From: Apostichopus japonicus
Taxonomy: Eukaryota; Echinodermata; Holothuroidea; Aspidochirotida; Stichopodidae
Reading direction: 5' to 3'
DNA: 64,000 bases
NCBI RefSeq assembly: GCF_037975245.1
Contig: NC_092566.1
Location: forward strand, 11,361,501-11,425,500
Shown: piece after piece, positions 61,601 through 64,000 of the stretch
Numbering within the stretch: the first letter of the stretch is position 1
How the letters are laid out: every line of letters begins with the position of its first letter
Translations under genes and position numbers: made by a program
Notes under the pieces: model-generated
Seen by the model: the letters and a program-made list of their open reading frames with translations, nothing else
The model's database searches: none
Told to the model about the DNA's origin: nothing

Positions 61601-62814
61601 ATGTCCACAGAATGTACCTAGGCCGAGCCGTTCGTCTGAATCTCCATCATATATTCTCACGTGATCGTACGCACATTCTTGGTGAGCTTCCAAATCAAAT
61701 TCATCAAAGTCCTTAAACACAAAACAAAACACAACCATAAGAACTACAGAACAGAAGACAAAACTTTCCCATTTAGCATTAAAATTACGGAGTAGCAAAT
61801 GTAGTCTGGGCAGTATGAATTATAACTTGCTTGGTCTAGGATAACTGAATGGTGCTTTCAGCTGGTACTTAAAGGGTGTGAAGACTCGCGCACAAAGAAA
61901 CGTCTCATGCCGGTAATCTGACCTAGTTTCAAATCAGGTGTAACAGAAGTGTTAGACACCACCATCGATCCCAGAAAATACACACACAGCTTGCTACCGT
62001 CGGTAATTAGACACTAGTGTACATTCACTGCATACAGCCATACGGTCAATACCCACAACACAGTGTACATAGCAGCGATGGACATCTCAGGTCCAGATAA
62101 AGATAACAAGGTATCACATTTCATTACTGTCTGCATTTTGTAGCGACAAGAAAAAAACTTCACTTGCATGCAACGGAAAGTTAACTTTTTCAGAGGGTGG
62201 CATGCGGTTTGGGGCCAGTCTTCAATGCCTTTAACCTAATTCAATACGAACACGTTTGCTGTTCCAATGTCAAAGAGAGGTATCTCCTTTAAGACAGTAG
62301 TGTGTGGAGAGCCAGGTTGGGCCATGTGGACAATTATGGGTCCTGTCCACCCTTTCTGCAAGTTTTGGTTTTTCCTTAAGTATATTTATGAAAATGAGAA
62401 TACGTTATTCTTTAGCCCATATTTCTCTAGAGTCCCGTAATTGACCCTGCCATGGTTCCAAGGGCTGTAAGCCCTGCCTCTCCCTCACCCCCCCTCTCTC
62501 TCACCCTCACCCCCCCCCTCTCTCTCTTGTCAGGCCTATCTCTTTTATGAGACTCTAATAACAATTAGAATAGCTTGTTGTAGCTTCTGTTTGCCACAAA
62601 TTTCCAGAGCCAAGACTGACATGGAAATTGTTTCTGAAATGTCACTCCTAGATATATCCTTTGTCAATAAGAACATTACTACTCACGAGCTCTACTCTGT
62701 GTCCAGGCGTTGCGATGATGTGCCAGCTGCATTGCTTCCTCTTTGGATAGTTGTCGGGGAAGTTTGGACTCGTTATCACTCCTGAGACATCAGTAATTTC
62801 TTTCTGGCATTTGG
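58605..62814 (-). CDS. Tolloid/BMP1/TLL family metalloproteinase, C-terminal part (CUB4 and CUB5), 5 exons, truncated by window edge
   Basis: The minus-strand exons are 62814-62687, 61711-61498, 60051-59966, 59423-59271 and 58739-58605. All have GT-AG junctions and consistent phases (0, 1, 0, 0), and the last ends in TAA. The exon at 62814 opens inside a codon, so upstream exons lie past the right edge. The encoded segment has CUB4 (ITSPNFPDNYP, SWHIIATPGHRVEL, ECAYDHVRIYDG, GTFCGHHLP, FYSDASVSRPGFSA). CUB5 follows (VCGGTLMATHGQLSLYSH, DCLWTIIAPQGW, ECGYDYVEIEEG, GKYCGE, FVSDDTIHRKGFHAKY) with a short acidic tail ending DLPNE. Each CUB keeps its four cysteines and the acidic residues typical of calcium-binding CUBs. 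ITSPN.PD.YP, TPGHRV.L and SDDT..KGFH are close to BMP1/TLL1/TLL2. These secreted astacin proteases process procollagen and chordin, and CUB4-5 modulate substrate access. Tolloid versus tolkin/TLL cannot be resolved from this end. The introns hold a TTAA MITE and a hAT-like element. Confidence 0.94.
61195..61470. mobile_element. hAT-like MITE, 276 bp, in a tolloid intron
   Basis: The ends are CAGGCGCGTAG and, inverted, CAGGCGTGTAG. The flanking octamers AGCAAACC and ACCCAACC match at 6 of 8 positions, so the target duplication has decayed or the border is off. The interior shares ACTATCTAAGCATAGCGCCA with the 144-bp element at 4860. It ends only 27 bp from the exon donor at 61498. Confidence 0.7.
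61869..62234 (+). mobile_element. TTAA-flanked MITE-like element, copy B (366 bp)
   Basis: Left border TTAA-AGGGTGTGAAGACTCGC, right border GTCTTCAATGCCT-TTAA. Collinear with copy A at 29612-29975 and very similar throughout. It lies in the tolloid intron between exons 61711 and 62687. Confidence 0.82.
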
Positions 62815-63850
62815 CTGGAATGGAGGGGCATTAAAATATGGACCATCTCATTATTACAAACAACTAGAGTCATCAATGTCATGATGCAATGAAAATATAT
62901 TGAGAACTTTAAAATATTCAACAAAAACCCACGACCTTGGAAAGCAGAAGAAAGAGCAAAATACAACTTTTTTAAGCAGAAACAAAAAGAAAAATATTCT
63001 ATGTTGTTTCTACATGTTGTCTACATACAACATGGTGCAGAACCACACAGTAATTAAGGCAACCAATCACCATAGCAACCAATCACAGTGAGAGTGCTGG
63101 CATCTATGAATATTCATGATGAAACTGTTTGACCTGAAAATGGTTGCCATATGGTTGGCAGGTTCTCAAGGTATTTTTATAATGAACCGGGTTACACCTG
63201 CAAATTGTTTTCTTGAGGTCCGGCTGCAAAAGGAGAACAGATGATTTTTTGTTTTCTCACTCTCTTCGTTAATGTCAATAAATAGTAAACAAAAAAGATC
63301 TCCTCTTAGCCACAATATAACTTGAAATATAAATTTTTCATTTTAACCGGAAATTTTTTCCTTTACAAATGGTCCAAAAATTATCACAATGTAGCAAAAA
63401 GTACTAAATGCCTACAGTGAGTCTTCATTAGATGTATACTCCTGTTATGTAAAGCTATTCTTGCCCACCGATAATGGAAGACTTCTGAAACATGCATTAC
63501 TGATATGACATCATTCAAAGTACAACTAAATGTTAAATTCCTGACTATTTCATTATATAATGGTATATGGCAATTTATCTTGTCTTTACTACCGATAGAG
63601 AAATTATTAAACATTAAAGTCAGAGGTGGTATTAAAGAGACCTGATGTTGAATGTTGCTTAATGCCAGTATGCTGTCAAACTGTATATGTATATGTGAGA
63701 AATCAGAGATTAGAAATCACCAAAATATATTGGCAGATGAATCAGAATGAGTGGAAGACATGAGCAGAGCACAACAAGGGATGATCCTTAGGGGTGAAAA
63801 GAATTCCAGCTGGGCTGATACAGAAACAAAAAATCCATAATTCTAAAGAC
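62815..63850. other. Tolloid intron sequence, no exon seen
   Basis: Upstream (minus strand) of the exon at 62814. I looked for the EGF and CUB3 exons that should precede it and saw no cysteine-patterned frame with splice sites. It is AT-rich, with a short CCAATCAC duplication near 63060-63085. Confidence 0.6.
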
Positions 63851-64000
63851 AATGGTAACGAAAAGGGGAATTCCTGGGGATACTGAATGGTAACGAACAG
63901 GGGAATTCCTGGGGAGACTGAATGGTAAGAAACCGGGGAATTCCTGGGGAGACTGAATGGTAACGAACCGGGGAATTCCTGGGGAGACTAAATGGTAACA
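63851..64000. repeat. 35-bp tandem repeat, at least 4 copies, running off the right edge
   Basis: AATGGTAA marks each unit at 63851, 63886, 63921, 63956 and 63991, exactly 35 bp apart. Each unit contains GGGGAATTCCTGGGGA with an EcoRI-type GAATTC. Differences between copies are few (AACAG versus AACCG, ATAC versus AGAC), so the array is young. Its full length is not visible. Confidence 0.95.

Noticed and set aside
63851-64000. Regularly spaced repeats that might suggest a CRISPR array
   Set aside because: Units are contiguous with no unique spacers, and the host is an animal.

Overview
This is animal (eukaryotic) nuclear DNA: AT-rich, with large introns and canonical GT-AG splice sites. The encoded proteins resemble deuterostome orthologues. 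Frequent short runs of the TAGGCCTA type and many poly(C) tracts make an echinoderm, perhaps a sea cucumber or relative, my best guess. That is an impression, not a proof.

Four genes can be assembled with intact reading frames and matching splice phases. (1) 4329-6800, minus strand: a three-exon, 85-residue protein whose C-terminus looks like the anaphase-promoting complex subunit ANAPC16. (2) 15529-19018, plus strand: a complete three-exon, 496-residue microsomal cytochrome P450 of the CYP2 clan type. (3) 37240-48747, plus strand: a complete eleven-exon, 586-residue TM9SF3 (nonaspanin). (4) 58605-62814, minus strand: the last five coding exons of a tolloid/BMP1/TLL metalloproteinase, ending the fourth CUB domain and completing the fifth. 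Its protease domain and earlier CUB/EGF domains lie beyond the right edge. Genes 3 and 4 are convergent neighbours. TM9SF3 and TLL2 are also neighbours on human 10q24, so this may be an old linkage. The four genes belong to unrelated processes (cell cycle, oxidative metabolism, Golgi membrane trafficking, extracellular matrix and BMP processing), and nothing suggests co-regulation.

The space between genes is rich in mobile DNA. It holds a decayed L1/Tx1-type LINE at about 9.1-11.0 kb with two nested insertions, and four hAT-like non-autonomous elements (4860, 9811, 40384, 61195), two of them with perfect 8-bp target duplications. Three copies of a 364-372 bp element have inverted ends and TTAA at the borders (29612, 37673, 61869). 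A tRNA-Ser-like SINE sits in a TM9SF3 intron, and there are several small dispersed families. Tandem DNA includes a striking 1.8-kb G/T-only-strand minisatellite with a 533-bp higher-order duplication just upstream of the P450 gene, a 370-bp ATGA/ACGA tetranucleotide array, several (AT)n tracts, a GATGAC array and a 35-bp array that runs off the right edge.

Regions 19.0-37.2 kb and 48.7-58.6 kb hold no gene I can support. I found no CRISPR array, operon or obviously new enzymatic system. The most notable points are the repeat families, the TM9SF3-tolloid neighbourhood, the divergent ANAPC16-like gene and the uORF that overlaps the TM9SF3 start.
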